Shown here piece after piece: positions 25,537 to 34,872 of a DNA stretch of 64,000 nucleotides. The DNA is from an uncultured Monoglobus sp. (GTDB lineage: Bacteria; Bacillota; Clostridia; Monoglobales; Monoglobaceae). Below the pieces are notes generated by a model that worked only from the letters and a program-made list of their open reading frames with translations, had not been told where the DNA came from and did no database searches. Location of the stretch: NCBI GenBank assembly GCA_947630135.1, contig CANRGH010000001.1, forward strand, positions 124,001 through 188,000. The letters run 5' to 3'. Every line of letters starts with the position of its first letter. The first letter of the stretch is position 1. Made by a program: the position numbers and the translations under genes.

Positions 25537-26289
25537 CTAAATATACTTATCAATTATTACCGCCGTTCTGCCCTTTCGGGTAGTTCCGCGGATCTCCGAC
25601 AGCCTGAACCTGCCGAAGCCACGGATCGAGATAATGTCGCCCTCGTTCACTGCCGCCGAGACGCTTGTTTCTTCCTCAAAATTCAGCTTAACGCGTTCGC
25701 CTTTGACAAGCTCCGCCGCCTTGCCGCGCGAAACTCCCGCCGCGGCCGCGGCCACACAGTCGAGGCGCAGGCTCGGAACCGTCGCCGCTATCGGCTTCAC
25801 GGGCTTTTCAGGGACCCGTATTTCCGACAAATTTCGCCTCGTGACGCGCACGCCGCGCCTGCCGATCTTCGTCAGATTTTCTCCGACGTAATTCAGCATC
25901 GCGGGCTTTATATAAACATAGCAGCGTTCGCCGTCGGGCACGATGTCTCCGATGTTTTCGCGCTTTATCCCGAGTCCGATCAAGCTCCCGAGGTAATCGC
26001 GGTGGTTAAGATCCGATATATCGCGGCCCGAAATCTCAAGAACCGTTATCACCTCGTCATATTCCGCGGGCAGATATTCGGGGCGGCATATCATCATGCT
26101 CCGTTCCGCCTCGTCGTATCCGCCGAAAAACTCGCACTTCATATCGGCGGGGACCCTGCCGCGTATCTCTCTTTCGATAAGCGCCCGCTCCCTCGGATCG
26201 AGAAATCCGAGAGCCTTCATTGAATACTGCCTCTCGGCGAGCGCGATCGTGTCGAGCGCCTTTTTAACGATAAGCTTGTCCGCTTCCAA
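25537..26289 (-). CDS. ylmH: YlmH-type S4 RNA-binding protein
   Basis: 250 residues. The N-terminal ~170 form the YlmH-specific domain; ~180-240 is an S4 fold (LRLDCVAAAAAGVSRGKAAELV..). The start is TTG at 26287-26289, six bases after the sepF stop, with a weak site, so translational coupling is likely. Homologs act in ribosome-associated quality control or in cell division; which applies here cannot be told. Part of the sepF-ylmH-divIVA cluster. Confidence 0.9.
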   Translation of the reverse strand: MEADKLIVKKALDTIALAERQYSMKALGFLDPRERALIEREIRGRVPADMKCEFFGGYDEAERSMMICRPEYLPAEYDEVITVLEISGRDISDLNHRDYLGSLIGLGIKRENIGDIVPDGERCYVYIKPAMLNYVGENLTKIGRRGVRVTRRNLSEIRVPEKPVKPIAATVPSLRLDCVAAAAAGVSRGKAAELVKGERVKLNFEEETSVSAAVNEGDIISIRGFGRFRLSEIRGTTRKGRTAVIIDKYI

Positions 26290-26294
26290 AGGAT

Positions 26295-26741
26295 TTATCC
26301 GCCGTATCCGTAACCGTCCTCGGCGTCCTCCTCAACTCCCACATTGCAAGGAGTTATCAGGAATATATGGTTGGCGACCTTTCTGATGTCGCCGTCGAGG
26401 GCATAAACCGCGCCGCTCAGGAAATCGACAATTCTGCGCGACACCGTCTTTTCAACATACTCAAGGTTCACGACAATGGGCTTGCGCTCCTTTAAGTGGT
26501 TGGCAATATCACGGGACTCCTCAAAGTTCTGGGGCTGCATGATAACCAGACGCATCTGGGGCGCGTCCTCAAACTTGCTGACCCGCGAGCTGCGGCTGCT
26601 TGTTCTGCGGCTCGGCATATACTCGCTGCGGGGCGGCTCGTCATAGGCCTCGTCGCCGTAGTCGTCGTAATACTCCTCCTCATAGGTATCTCCCACGTCA
26701 ACACCCATCATGTTGTATATCTTATCCATAAAGCTTCCCAT
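26295..26741 (-). CDS. sepF: Cell division protein SepF
   Basis: 148 residues. The N-terminal amphipathic helix (MGSFMDKIYNMMG) is the membrane anchor; ~17-58 is an acidic, Tyr/Ser/Arg-rich linker; ~60-140 is the SepF core (MRLVIMQPQNFEESRDIANH, VVNLEYVE, RIVDFLSGAVYALDG). SepF tethers FtsZ to the membrane and shapes the septum. GAGGAGA precedes the ATG. Upstream partner of ylmH and divIVA. Confidence 0.95.
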   Translation of the reverse strand: MGSFMDKIYNMMGVDVGDTYEEEYYDDYGDEAYDEPPRSEYMPSRRTSSRSSRVSKFEDAPQMRLVIMQPQNFEESRDIANHLKERKPIVVNLEYVEKTVSRRIVDFLSGAVYALDGDIRKVANHIFLITPCNVGVEEDAEDGYGYGG

Positions 26742-26796
26742 TTTCTTCTCCTCCTGATTTCAGTATTTTAGTATATAAAATTTAATAATTTACAAA

Positions 26797-27471
26797 TTAT
26801 TTCGGGCCGTAGTCTCTCGCGCCGAATATCGCTGTTCCCACGCGCACCATAGTGGCCCCGCACTCTATCGCCTCAACATAGTCGTGAGTCATTCCCATCG
26901 AAAGTTCCTTAAGGCCGAACCTGTCCACCAGTTCCTTGAGCCGCCCGAAAACCGCGCGGTTCTCGTCCGGAGTGCTGCCCGCGACGGATATTGTCATAAG
27001 TCCCGTCGGGTTTACGTTTTCCATAGCCTTGATCTCACAGAGCAGCCCCTCAAGTTCGTCGGGCGACACGCCCGACTTGGTTTCCTCTCCTGTTATGTTG
27101 ACCTGTATCAGCACGTCCTGAACAACTCCCGCAGCCTTCGCGCGCTTGTCGATCTCAAGCGCGAGCGGCAGGCTGTCGACCGAGTGGATTAGGGCGCATT
27201 TGCCCACGATATGGCGAACCTTGTTGCGCTGCAGCGTGCCTATCTGGTGCCATCTTAAATCGGGATATTCCGCCTGCTTGAGAACCAGCTCCTGCGGCCT
27301 GTTCTCGCCGAAGTCGACCGCTCCCGCCTCCGCCGCCTCGCGGACGTATTCAATGGGTTTGGTCTTTGAAACGGCTATAAGGCGCACCTCGCCCGGGTCC
27401 CTGCCGCATTTTGCGGCCGCTTCCCTGACTTTTTCGAGCGTTTCAAGATAATTCCGCTTTATATCGGGCAT
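26797..27471 (-). CDS. ylmE: YggS/YlmE-family PLP homeostasis protein
   Basis: 224 residues, a single alanine-racemase-like TIM barrel without the second domain. VRLIAVSKTKP (~29-39) has the PLP-binding Lys; VDFGENRPQEL and LSMGMTHDYVEAI are family signatures. It binds pyridoxal phosphate and buffers its level; no catalytic activity is expected. GGGGGAATTAAT precedes the ATG. It lies between the HlyD-like gene and sepF, the usual Bacillota order. Confidence 0.93.
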   Translation of the reverse strand: MPDIKRNYLETLEKVREAAAKCGRDPGEVRLIAVSKTKPIEYVREAAEAGAVDFGENRPQELVLKQAEYPDLRWHQIGTLQRNKVRHIVGKCALIHSVDSLPLALEIDKRAKAAGVVQDVLIQVNITGEETKSGVSPDELEGLLCEIKAMENVNPTGLMTISVAGSTPDENRAVFGRLKELVDRFGLKELSMGMTHDYVEAIECGATMVRVGTAIFGARDYGPK

Positions 27472-27482
27472 ATTAATTCCCC

Positions 27483-28775
27483 CTACCTGCGAACCACGTC
27501 GCCGTCTTCTATTCCCTTTGTGTTGACGATCACGTCGTCATATATCTCAAGCTCGATCTCGCCGTCGTTTTCCTGCGCTGGCTCGATTATCGCCCATTCC
27601 TTGTTGTTGTATATAAGATCGACCGGCGCGAACCGCGCAACTCCCAGGCGGACCACATAGACGCCCTGCCTGCCGTCGATCACTCTCAGCGACTCGGACG
27701 GGACTTTGAAGCCCTCGGCGCTCTCGGTGAACAGCTCGGCCGACACCTTCGAGGCGGTGTAGATCGAGTCAACATAGGCGGTCGAATGTACCGTCACGGC
27801 CGCCTTTCCGCCCTCGGGCCTTGAGATCGCCGTAACGGTTCCCGACACTATCGAGTCGGACAAATCGTAAAACTTTATATTTATGCTCTGGCCGACGCTG
27901 AAATTCACAGCCTCTTTTTCGGTTATCACTCCGGCGAAGTACCACTCATAATTATTGATGACCTTGCAGACCGTCTCGCCGGCCGCCACGGTCTCGCCCG
28001 CGGAAACGTCGGACGGTTTTATGCTATTCAAATAGCTCGGAGTGGCGTTGTCGAGCATTGAAATATTGAGCTCCTGCTCATATCCGTCGATCCTTGACGA
28101 GAAAACACCCGGCGTCGGCGAGTATATATACTCGCCCGAGTACTCGCCCGAGGATTCAAGCGAGTGGAGCCTGGCGTTGAGCTCGCCCAGACGCTCCTCA
28201 TCGGTTTCGCCTCCCTCGGTCGAGGACTGCTTGGCGGAAATAAATCCGTCGATCTCGTCCTTTTCCGACTGTATATCCGAAAATTTGCCGCCGCTCCGCA
28301 CCCGTGACAGGCTGCGGGCGTGATCGGCTATGTCAACCTCAATTTTAACGGCGCTGCCCGAATAGACATCTGCCGAGACGCGGTCATTTTCGATCGCGTT
28401 GATTTTTTTGTGGATGTCGGCTATTTCCTCGGTCACGGCAGGGTCCACCTTGTTTTTGTAAACGGTCGCCAGCGTGGCGCCTTCAACAATGCGCTCGCCC
28501 TCGTCGGCCACGCACTCAAAGTATCCGTCGGTCGGCGACTCGACCAATGTCTGGTCGCGGAATATATATCCGTCGGAGCTAACGTATTCCTCTATGTTCC
28601 CCTTAAGCGCGGCAAACGTGTTGACCGAGCTGCCCGATCTGAAAAAAACGCTTATCAGCAGAAAAACAACCGCAAATACCGCGACAGTTTTGGGTATCAA
28701 AAAAACACCCTTTTTTATGCTTCTTTTACGTCTGTTTTTCAATCTTTTATTTGAATTGTCGGCAGCATCAGCCAA
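27483..28775 (-). CDS. HlyD-like membrane-anchored adaptor protein
   Basis: 430 residues from the TTG at 28773-28775, 7 bases after TTGGAGGT; a second TTG at 28790 lies within that site. Basic N-terminus, one helix (~27-45), then a long extracytoplasmic part with barrel-sandwich halves around an alpha-hairpin (~100-190), and beta segments such as YEWYFAGVITEKEAV typical of periplasmic-adaptor proteins. No ABC or outer channel gene is next to it. HlyD-like genes ahead of the yggS-sepF cluster recur in Clostridia, which suggests a role in envelope or division rather than export; this is inferred. Confidence 0.8.
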   Translation of the reverse strand: MADAADNSNKRLKNRRKRSIKKGVFLIPKTVAVFAVVFLLISVFFRSGSSVNTFAALKGNIEEYVSSDGYIFRDQTLVESPTDGYFECVADEGERIVEGATLATVYKNKVDPAVTEEIADIHKKINAIENDRVSADVYSGSAVKIEVDIADHARSLSRVRSGGKFSDIQSEKDEIDGFISAKQSSTEGGETDEERLGELNARLHSLESSGEYSGEYIYSPTPGVFSSRIDGYEQELNISMLDNATPSYLNSIKPSDVSAGETVAAGETVCKVINNYEWYFAGVITEKEAVNFSVGQSINIKFYDLSDSIVSGTVTAISRPEGGKAAVTVHSTAYVDSIYTASKVSAELFTESAEGFKVPSESLRVIDGRQGVYVVRLGVARFAPVDLIYNNKEWAIIEPAQENDGEIELEIYDDVIVNTKGIEDGDVVRR

Positions 28776-28851
28776 TGCCAGGACCTCCAATCAGCCTGCA
28801 CTCTGAAAACGCGCAAAACCGAGGCGCAAACGCCCGATATTACACAGATTT

Positions 28852-28880
28852 ATTATAAGGTAATAATCTGATTGTGTAAA
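28852..28880 (-). promoter_or_regulatory. Promoter of the HlyD-yggS-sepF-ylmH-divIVA-lspA-rluD operon
   Basis: Minus strand TTTACA (28880-28875), 17-bp spacer, TATAAT (28857-28852). All seven genes that follow run on the same strand with short gaps. Confidence 0.7.
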
Positions 28881-28921
28881 CAATTCTCATAGACTTGTTG
28901 GATAAATGTAATTGAATTGTA

Positions 28922-28951
28922 AAAATAAGCCGGGACTGCCTCGGCTTATTC
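28922..28951 (-). terminator. Terminator of the pncB-miaA operon
   Basis: AATAAGCCGAGGC / GCCCGGCTTATT type hairpin followed on the minus strand by TTTTTAC. The miaA stop codon forms part of the stem. Confidence 0.8.
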
Positions 28952-29824
28952 TTTTATCTCGATCCATTTTATGTTTTTGTTGCGCCTGAACCATGTCATC
29001 TGCCGCTTGGCGTAGCGGCGGCTCTCGCGCTTTATTTTTTCCGCCGCCTCGCTCAGGGAACATTCGCCGCGGATATATTCCGCCATTTCCTTGTAGCCTA
29101 TGGCCTGCATAGCGGTGGAATTCAAATCCGCCCCGTTCTCAATAAGCCCGCGGACCTCCGCCTCAAGCCCGCGCCCGAGCATTATGTCGACCCTTTTGTT
29201 TATGCGCTCATAAAGCTCCTCGCGGGGCCTTAAAAGGCCGTATATTTCCGCGTCATAGAGCGGCTCGCCGCGCTGCTCTATGTCAAGCTCCGATTTCGGC
29301 CTGCCGGTCGTTCGGTAAATCTCAAGGGCGCGGATAACGCGGCGCAGATTGTTCGGGTGGATGTCTTCTGCGGCTTTCGGGTCGACCGCCCTCAGCATTT
29401 CATGAACATGCTCCGCTCCGTTTTTCTCGGCGAGCGCCTTGAGCTCCGCGCGATATTCCGGGTCGGACCTGCTCTCGGTGAAGCTTATGTTGCTCACCAC
29501 GCTGTCAAAATAAAGGCCTGTGCCGCCGCAGAGAACGGGCAGTTTTCCGCGGCTTAAAATATCGTCGATCGCGGCGCGCGCCATTTTCACAAATCTCGCC
29601 ACGCTGAACTCCTCGCTCGGGTCGGCAATGTCTATCATGTGATGCGGCACTCCCCGCGTCTCGTCCGCCGTCGGCTTCGCCGTGCCTATGTCCATGCCGC
29701 GGTATATCTGCATCGAGTCGCAGGACACGACCTCGCCGTTCCTTTTGAGGGCAAGGTCGATCGCGAAATCGGTCTTTCCCGAGGCTGTGGGGCCGACGAC
29801 CCCGACTATTTTCGGCTTGCTCAT
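28946..29824 (-). CDS. miaA: tRNA dimethylallyltransferase
   Basis: Adds dimethylallyl to A37 of tRNAs reading U-starting codons; the product is then thiomethylated by MiaB, encoded in the same operon. 292 residues from the ATG at 29824 (GGAGGT five bases upstream); a frame seven residues longer overlaps mutL. VVGPTASGKTDFAIDL (P-loop), CDSMQIYRGMDIGTAKP and LVFDG-like GLYFDSVV segments are family motifs. Last gene of the operon, 13 bases after mutL. Confidence 0.95.
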   Translation of the reverse strand: MSKPKIVGVVGPTASGKTDFAIDLALKRNGEVVSCDSMQIYRGMDIGTAKPTADETRGVPHHMIDIADPSEEFSVARFVKMARAAIDDILSRGKLPVLCGGTGLYFDSVVSNISFTESRSDPEYRAELKALAEKNGAEHVHEMLRAVDPKAAEDIHPNNLRRVIRALEIYRTTGRPKSELDIEQRGEPLYDAEIYGLLRPREELYERINKRVDIMLGRGLEAEVRGLIENGADLNSTAMQAIGYKEMAEYIRGECSLSEAAEKIKRESRRYAKRQMTWFRRNKNIKWIEIKE

Positions 29825-29837
29825 TCCGCACCTCCGC

Positions 29838-31778
29838 CTACACAATACGCTTGAACATTTTTTCTATCTCGGTCTTGGTGAAGCTCGTCACTATCGGTCT
29901 GCCGTGAGGGCAGGTCTTTATTCCCTTTTTATAAAGCTCGGACACAAGCTCGACCATAGTGCTCATCTCGGGCAAAGTCAGCCTGTCGTTGGCCTTTATC
30001 GCCTTTTTGCACGAGATCATGTCAAGCGCCCGCTCCTCAAAATCGGCAACGGGGTGCCTGATATTGTCGATCGCGGCGTTTAAAAGCTCATAAAGCAGCG
30101 ATTTTATATCATCGTCGGGCGCGATGATCGGCGTCTCGTTTATCACAACCGAATCGCCGCCGAAGTCGCCGATCTCAAAGCCGAAGCCTCGGAACATTTC
30201 GATATTATCCATAAGGGCCTCGTGCTCGCCGCGGGTCAGACTGACCACTATCGGGGTAAGCAAAAGCTGCGACAGCGGCTCGTTTTCGGCCTTGGCCGCC
30301 TTGAGCTCCTCAAATCCCGCCCGTTCGTGGGCCGCGTGCTGGTCGATCATATACATTTTGTCATGCGACGCAAGGATTATATATGTGTTAAAGACCTGGC
30401 CGACGATTTTGCAGTCCGAAAAAATATCGGCGTTATCGCTCGGCTCGTCGATAGCGAGCTGAAGCTCGGCCTCCGCCTCTTCGCCGCCCATGCTCCGAGC
30501 CTCCGCCGCTCCACTCTCCTTCAAAGGGGCCTCCGCTTTGGCCGAGGCGGAAGAATTTATGTCCGCCCCGGGCGTTTGACGCTCTTCGGCGGGAGCCTGG
30601 GGGCTTAAGATAAAGCCCTCGGCCTTCGGCTTTGTGTATTCCAAATATTCCTTGACCGTCTTTTCGCTTATTCTGCCGCCGACGGCTCCGCTGTCGCGCA
30701 GCACGGACGGTTTTTTGCCGGAGAACGATTTAAACGACGGCGCGGCTGCCGCGTTTTCACTGTCCGGCCGTGCCTTTTGGGGAAGCGTTCCGTAGAGCGC
30801 GTTCTTTAAGGCGTGGTACACTATGTCGTACAGCTCTTTCTCGTTGGCGAACTTCACCTCGGTCTTGGCCGGGTGAACGTTAACGTCAACCAGCTCGGGC
30901 GGCAGCTTTATGTCAAGCACAAAAAACGGAAATCTTCCCACCATTAAGGCGTTGCGGAAGGCCTCCTCCGCTATCTTGGCGATAACGTGGTTCTTTATGT
31001 ATCTGCCGTTGACAAACACGGTCTGGCGCGTTCGGTTCCCGAACGAAAGCTCCTCCGGTCTGCCCGCCGCGCCGACTATCGTGACTCCGCCCTCGGTGTA
31101 GCTGACCGGCATCACGGCCTTGGCGAATTTCAGGCCGTAAACCTTGAGTATCACATTTTTGAGGTCCCCGTCGCCGCTTGTCACAAAAACGGTCTTGCCG
31201 TCGCAGATATATTCAAAGGCTATATCGGGGCGCGACAGCGCAAGCCGCGTCATAAGATCGGACACATAGCCCGCCTCGGTGCTGTCCTTTTTCAAAAATT
31301 TCATGCGGGCCGGAACGTTCTGGAACAGGTCCTCGACCGTCATGATAGTTCCAACGCCGCAGGCGATCTCGTCCGCCTCGCCGCAAACGCCGTGGTCAAC
31401 AACATAATGCGCGCCGACCTCGTCGTCGGCGGTGCGGGTTATCACCTCGACCTTCGCCACAGCGCAGATGCTGGACAGCGCCTCGCCGCGGAAGCCCATG
31501 GTCGAAATTTTATAAAGATCGGCCTCGCTTCTCAGCTTGCTTGTGGCGTGGCGCAGAAACGCGGTCTTTACCTGGTCTCGCGGAATTCCGCAGCCGTTGT
31601 CGGTGACTCTGATGAGCTTCACACCGCCGTTTCTTATCTCGACGGTTATCTTGTCGGCTCCGGCGTCGACCGCGTTTTCGGTAAGCTCCTTCACAACGGC
31701 GCTCGGCCGCTCGGCAACCTCTCCCGCGGCGATCTTGTCGGCCACATTTTCGGGCAGCACCCGTATCTCGTTCGGCAT
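29838..31778 (-). CDS. mutL: DNA mismatch repair protein MutL
   Basis: 646 residues from the ATG at 31778, 6 bases after GAGGTG. N-terminal GHKL ATPase: ELTENAVDAGA (~36), DNGCGIP, ATSKL and GFRGEAL motifs. Linker ~340-440 is Pro/Glu/Ala-rich. The C-terminal dimer domain holds DQHAAHERAGFEEL and SCKKAIKANDRL..CPHGRPI, matching the metal-dependent nicking endonuclease of MutL in non-methyl-directed systems (DQHAxxER and CPHGRP present). It works with MutS encoded just upstream. Confidence 0.95.
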   Translation of the reverse strand: MPNEIRVLPENVADKIAAGEVAERPSAVVKELTENAVDAGADKITVEIRNGGVKLIRVTDNGCGIPRDQVKTAFLRHATSKLRSEADLYKISTMGFRGEALSSICAVAKVEVITRTADDEVGAHYVVDHGVCGEADEIACGVGTIMTVEDLFQNVPARMKFLKKDSTEAGYVSDLMTRLALSRPDIAFEYICDGKTVFVTSGDGDLKNVILKVYGLKFAKAVMPVSYTEGGVTIVGAAGRPEELSFGNRTRQTVFVNGRYIKNHVIAKIAEEAFRNALMVGRFPFFVLDIKLPPELVDVNVHPAKTEVKFANEKELYDIVYHALKNALYGTLPQKARPDSENAAAAPSFKSFSGKKPSVLRDSGAVGGRISEKTVKEYLEYTKPKAEGFILSPQAPAEERQTPGADINSSASAKAEAPLKESGAAEARSMGGEEAEAELQLAIDEPSDNADIFSDCKIVGQVFNTYIILASHDKMYMIDQHAAHERAGFEELKAAKAENEPLSQLLLTPIVVSLTRGEHEALMDNIEMFRGFGFEIGDFGGDSVVINETPIIAPDDDIKSLLYELLNAAIDNIRHPVADFEERALDMISCKKAIKANDRLTLPEMSTMVELVSELYKKGIKTCPHGRPIVTSFTKTEIEKMFKRIV

Positions 31779-31829
31779 AGTTTTCACCTCGTTATATTTT
31801 CACCGCCTTCGGCGGCTGTCCCTTAAATA

Positions 31830-34469
31830 TTACTCGTTCTCGGCCTCGGCCTTGAGCTCGTATAATTTCGTCAAGGCCTCGATCGGGGTCAGCGTGTTCA
31901 GATCCATTCCTTTAAGCTTGCTCACGACCGGGCTCTCGCCGCCGCCGAAAAAGTCGAGCTGATCGTCGATCCCCGGCCTTTTTCTGTCCGCGGCGGTTCT
32001 CACTCCCACCGTGCTGACCTGCTTTTTGTCGCGGCTCTCAAGGTCGGCGGCGATCTCCTTGGCGCGCCTTATGACTGACTTCTTAACGCCCGCCAGCGCC
32101 GCGACCTCAACGCCGTAGCTCTCGTCGGCTCCGCCGCGTATTATCTTGCGCAAAAACGTTATGTTGTCGCCCTTTTTGCGGGCGGCGATGCAGTAATTCT
32201 TTACGTTCTTTATCTTTTCCTCAAGCTCGGTGAGCTCGTGGTAATGGGTCGCGAACAAGGTTTTCGCGCCGCATTTTTTCACGTCGGCAATATGCTCGAC
32301 CACAGCCCACGCTATGCTGAGGCCGTCATAGGTGCTGGTGCCTCTGCCTATCTCATCAAGGATTATCAGACTGTTCCGCGTGGCGTTGTCGAGGATATAC
32401 GCGACCTCCTTCATCTCGACCATAAACGTGCTGTCGCCAGAGCTCAAATCGTCGCTCGCGCCGACGCGGGTGAATATCCTGTCAACTATCCCGATCTCCG
32501 CCGAGGCCGCGGGCACAAAGCTTCCCATCTGCGCCATTAAGGTTATCACCGCGATCTGGCGCATGTATGTCGATTTTCCGGCCATGTTCGGGCCGGTTAT
32601 TATCGCGATCTGGTTCTCGCGGTTGTCAAGGTCGGCGTCGTTCGGAATGAACAGAGCCGAGCGGTTCAGCGCCTCGACCACCGGGTGGCGGCCGTCCTTG
32701 ATCACGATCCTGTCGGAGTTTGTTACGGTCGGCATGACATAGCCGCGCTCCTCGGCCACGGCCGCCAGCGAGCACAGCACATCTATCATTGCCACCGCCG
32801 AGGCCGTGGCGCGGACGCGCTCGCAATTTTCACCGACCTCGTCGCGCACCCTGCAGAACATTTCATACTCAAGGTCGGTCACTTTGGTGTCGGCCGTGAG
32901 TATCTGCTCCTCAAGCTCCTTGATCTTCGGGGTTATGTATCTCTCGCCGTTTACCAGCGTCTGCTTCCTGATAAAATAATCGGGAACGTTCTCGGTCTGG
33001 GCGTTGCTGACCTCGATATAATATCCGAAAACCTTGTTGTAGCCCAGCTTCATGGTCTTGATCCCGGTGTTCTTCTTTTCCTCCTCGACCATGCCGATAA
33101 GCCAGTTTTTGCCGTTGTCGCGCAGATCGCGCAGACGGTCGATCTCCTCGTCGGCGCCCTTTTTGATCATGTTTCCGTTTCGGAGCGAGACCGGGGCGTC
33201 GCCGTCGATCGAGTTTAATATCAGCTCTCTTATGTCGCTCAGATCGTCAAGGCTCCGAAGCTGCTCGCGTATCAGCTTGCTCCCGCAGCCGCCGAGAAGC
33301 TCTTTGAGCCTCGGCAGATTTTCAAACGACGCGGCGAGATTGAGCAGGTCGTGGCAGTTGGCGGTCTTGTAGGCTACCTTGGTTATCGTGCGTTCTATGT
33401 CCTTTATCGAGGACAGCAGCTCCGCGGTCTCGGCGCGCAGCATGGGATTTTTGAAAAATTCGTCAACCGCGATAAGGCGGTTGGTTATCGCTATCCTGTT
33501 GAGCAGCGGCGCGGTTATCATTCTTCTCAGCATCCTGCCGCCCATAGCGGTCTTGGTCCTGCTCAATATGCTGAGCAGGCTGCCCTTATACGAGCCGCCG
33601 CGGATCGTCTCGGTTATCTCAAGGTTGCGCATGCTGTAGGCGTCGATAAGCATGACTGGGCTCTCGCTGATTATCTCGGGCTCCTTTATGCTGCTGAGCT
33701 CGCTTTTCTGGGTCTCGATCAAAAAGCGCAGCGCGCCGCCCATTGAGCGGAACATAACGCCGCTCCCCTGTTTTAAGTCGCCCGCCGTTTCCTCGCCGAA
33801 CTGGGCGGGAACGGTCTTTTCGGCCTCGTCGCTCAAAAAGGCCCAATCGTAATAATTGCGCACGAAACAATTAAACCCGCCTTTAATTCTCTCCAAAAGC
33901 CGGTCGTTTTCGTACGCTTCAATATTCATAATGATCTCGGCGGGCTCAAAGCGGGTCAGGGCGTCAAACGCGCCGCTTTCGGCGGTCGCGCCCCCGTATT
34001 CGCCGCAAAACGCCTCGCCGGTCGTGATGTCAATAAACGTGAGGCCTATATCGCCGCCGTCCTTGACGAACGAGCAGAGGTAGTTGTTCTTTCTCTCGTC
34101 CAATGCGGCGGTGTCCATTATGGTACTCGGGGTTATCACACGGATCACCTCGCGCCGGACAATGCCCTTCGCCTCGGACGGGTCCTCCGCCTGCTCGCAC
34201 ACCGCCACATTGTAGCCGGCGGCAACGAGCTTCACTATATAACTATCCACAGAATGAAAGGGAACGCCGCACATGGGCGCCTTCTCGGGAAGGCCGCACG
34301 AGCGGCCGGTCAGCGCAATGTCAAGGACCTTCGCCGCGGTGAGGGCGTCCTCAAAAAACATCTCGTAAAAATCGCCCAGACGGTACATCAGTATGCAGCC
34401 GTCATATTTGTCCTTGACGTCAAAGTACTGACGCATCATTGGCGTCAGCTTGTTTTTGTCTATTATCAT
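31830..34469 (-). CDS. mutS: DNA mismatch repair protein MutS
   Basis: 879 residues, full length. N-terminal mismatch-binding domain with MMRQYFDVKDKYDGCILMYR and GDFYEMF (Phe-x-Glu type wedge); C-terminal ATPase with IITGPNMAGKSTYMRQIA (Walker A), LIILDEIGRGTSTYDGLSIA (Walker B/signature) and ATHYHEL. The ATG shares one base with the TGA of the upstream ylbF-like gene (TGATG), so translation is coupled. Forms MutSL with the next gene. Confidence 0.97.
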   Translation of the reverse strand: MIIDKNKLTPMMRQYFDVKDKYDGCILMYRLGDFYEMFFEDALTAAKVLDIALTGRSCGLPEKAPMCGVPFHSVDSYIVKLVAAGYNVAVCEQAEDPSEAKGIVRREVIRVITPSTIMDTAALDERKNNYLCSFVKDGGDIGLTFIDITTGEAFCGEYGGATAESGAFDALTRFEPAEIIMNIEAYENDRLLERIKGGFNCFVRNYYDWAFLSDEAEKTVPAQFGEETAGDLKQGSGVMFRSMGGALRFLIETQKSELSSIKEPEIISESPVMLIDAYSMRNLEITETIRGGSYKGSLLSILSRTKTAMGGRMLRRMITAPLLNRIAITNRLIAVDEFFKNPMLRAETAELLSSIKDIERTITKVAYKTANCHDLLNLAASFENLPRLKELLGGCGSKLIREQLRSLDDLSDIRELILNSIDGDAPVSLRNGNMIKKGADEEIDRLRDLRDNGKNWLIGMVEEEKKNTGIKTMKLGYNKVFGYYIEVSNAQTENVPDYFIRKQTLVNGERYITPKIKELEEQILTADTKVTDLEYEMFCRVRDEVGENCERVRATASAVAMIDVLCSLAAVAEERGYVMPTVTNSDRIVIKDGRHPVVEALNRSALFIPNDADLDNRENQIAIITGPNMAGKSTYMRQIAVITLMAQMGSFVPAASAEIGIVDRIFTRVGASDDLSSGDSTFMVEMKEVAYILDNATRNSLIILDEIGRGTSTYDGLSIAWAVVEHIADVKKCGAKTLFATHYHELTELEEKIKNVKNYCIAARKKGDNITFLRKIIRGGADESYGVEVAALAGVKKSVIRRAKEIAADLESRDKKQVSTVGVRTAADRKRPGIDDQLDFFGGGESPVVSKLKGMDLNTLTPIEALTKLYELKAEAENE

Positions 34470-34861
34470 CAGTGGCAGCCGCCGCAGGTCGCGCAGCTTC
34501 CGCTGCAGCCCTCCTGCTCTCCCACAATAAAGTGCTTGAGTATTCCGTCCATGCGGCCCAGCAGCATCTCATAGTCGCGGGCGGCCTCGAGGTAATCCTT
34601 GATTATCGGATTTACCGTCAGCTTTTCAAACTCCCGCTGGAGATAATCGTTAACCTCCTGCGCCTCCTCCTTGGTCGGGGTCTTGCCAGAATACTCGGCC
34701 ATTTTTTCCTCTCTTATTCTGTTATAGTTATCAATAAGGCCTTTGGCCTCGTCGTCGGCCAGCAGAGCGCGGCTTGTCTCGTCCGAGCGCTTTTTTGTCT
34801 CGCTGCTTCGGATGAGCTCGCCAAGCTCGCGGGCCTTTTCAAAAATTTCCTCGTTTTGCAT
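34469..34861 (-). CDS. YlbF-family protein with Cys-rich tail
   Basis: 130 residues, mostly alpha-helical (Com_YlbF fold), ending in CSGSCATCGGC (Cys pairs). In Bacillus YlbF, YmcA and YaaT form an Fe-S complex that affects RNA processing and development; the tail cysteines could bind metal in the same way. It lies 11 bases after miaB, itself an Fe-S enzyme, and overlaps mutS. The family call rests on helical pattern, tail and neighbourhood. Confidence 0.8.
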   Translation of the reverse strand: MQNEEIFEKARELGELIRSSETKKRSDETSRALLADDEAKGLIDNYNRIREEKMAEYSGKTPTKEEAQEVNDYLQREFEKLTVNPIIKDYLEAARDYEMLLGRMDGILKHFIVGEQEGCSGSCATCGGCH

Positions 34862-34872
34862 TTCCTTCTCCT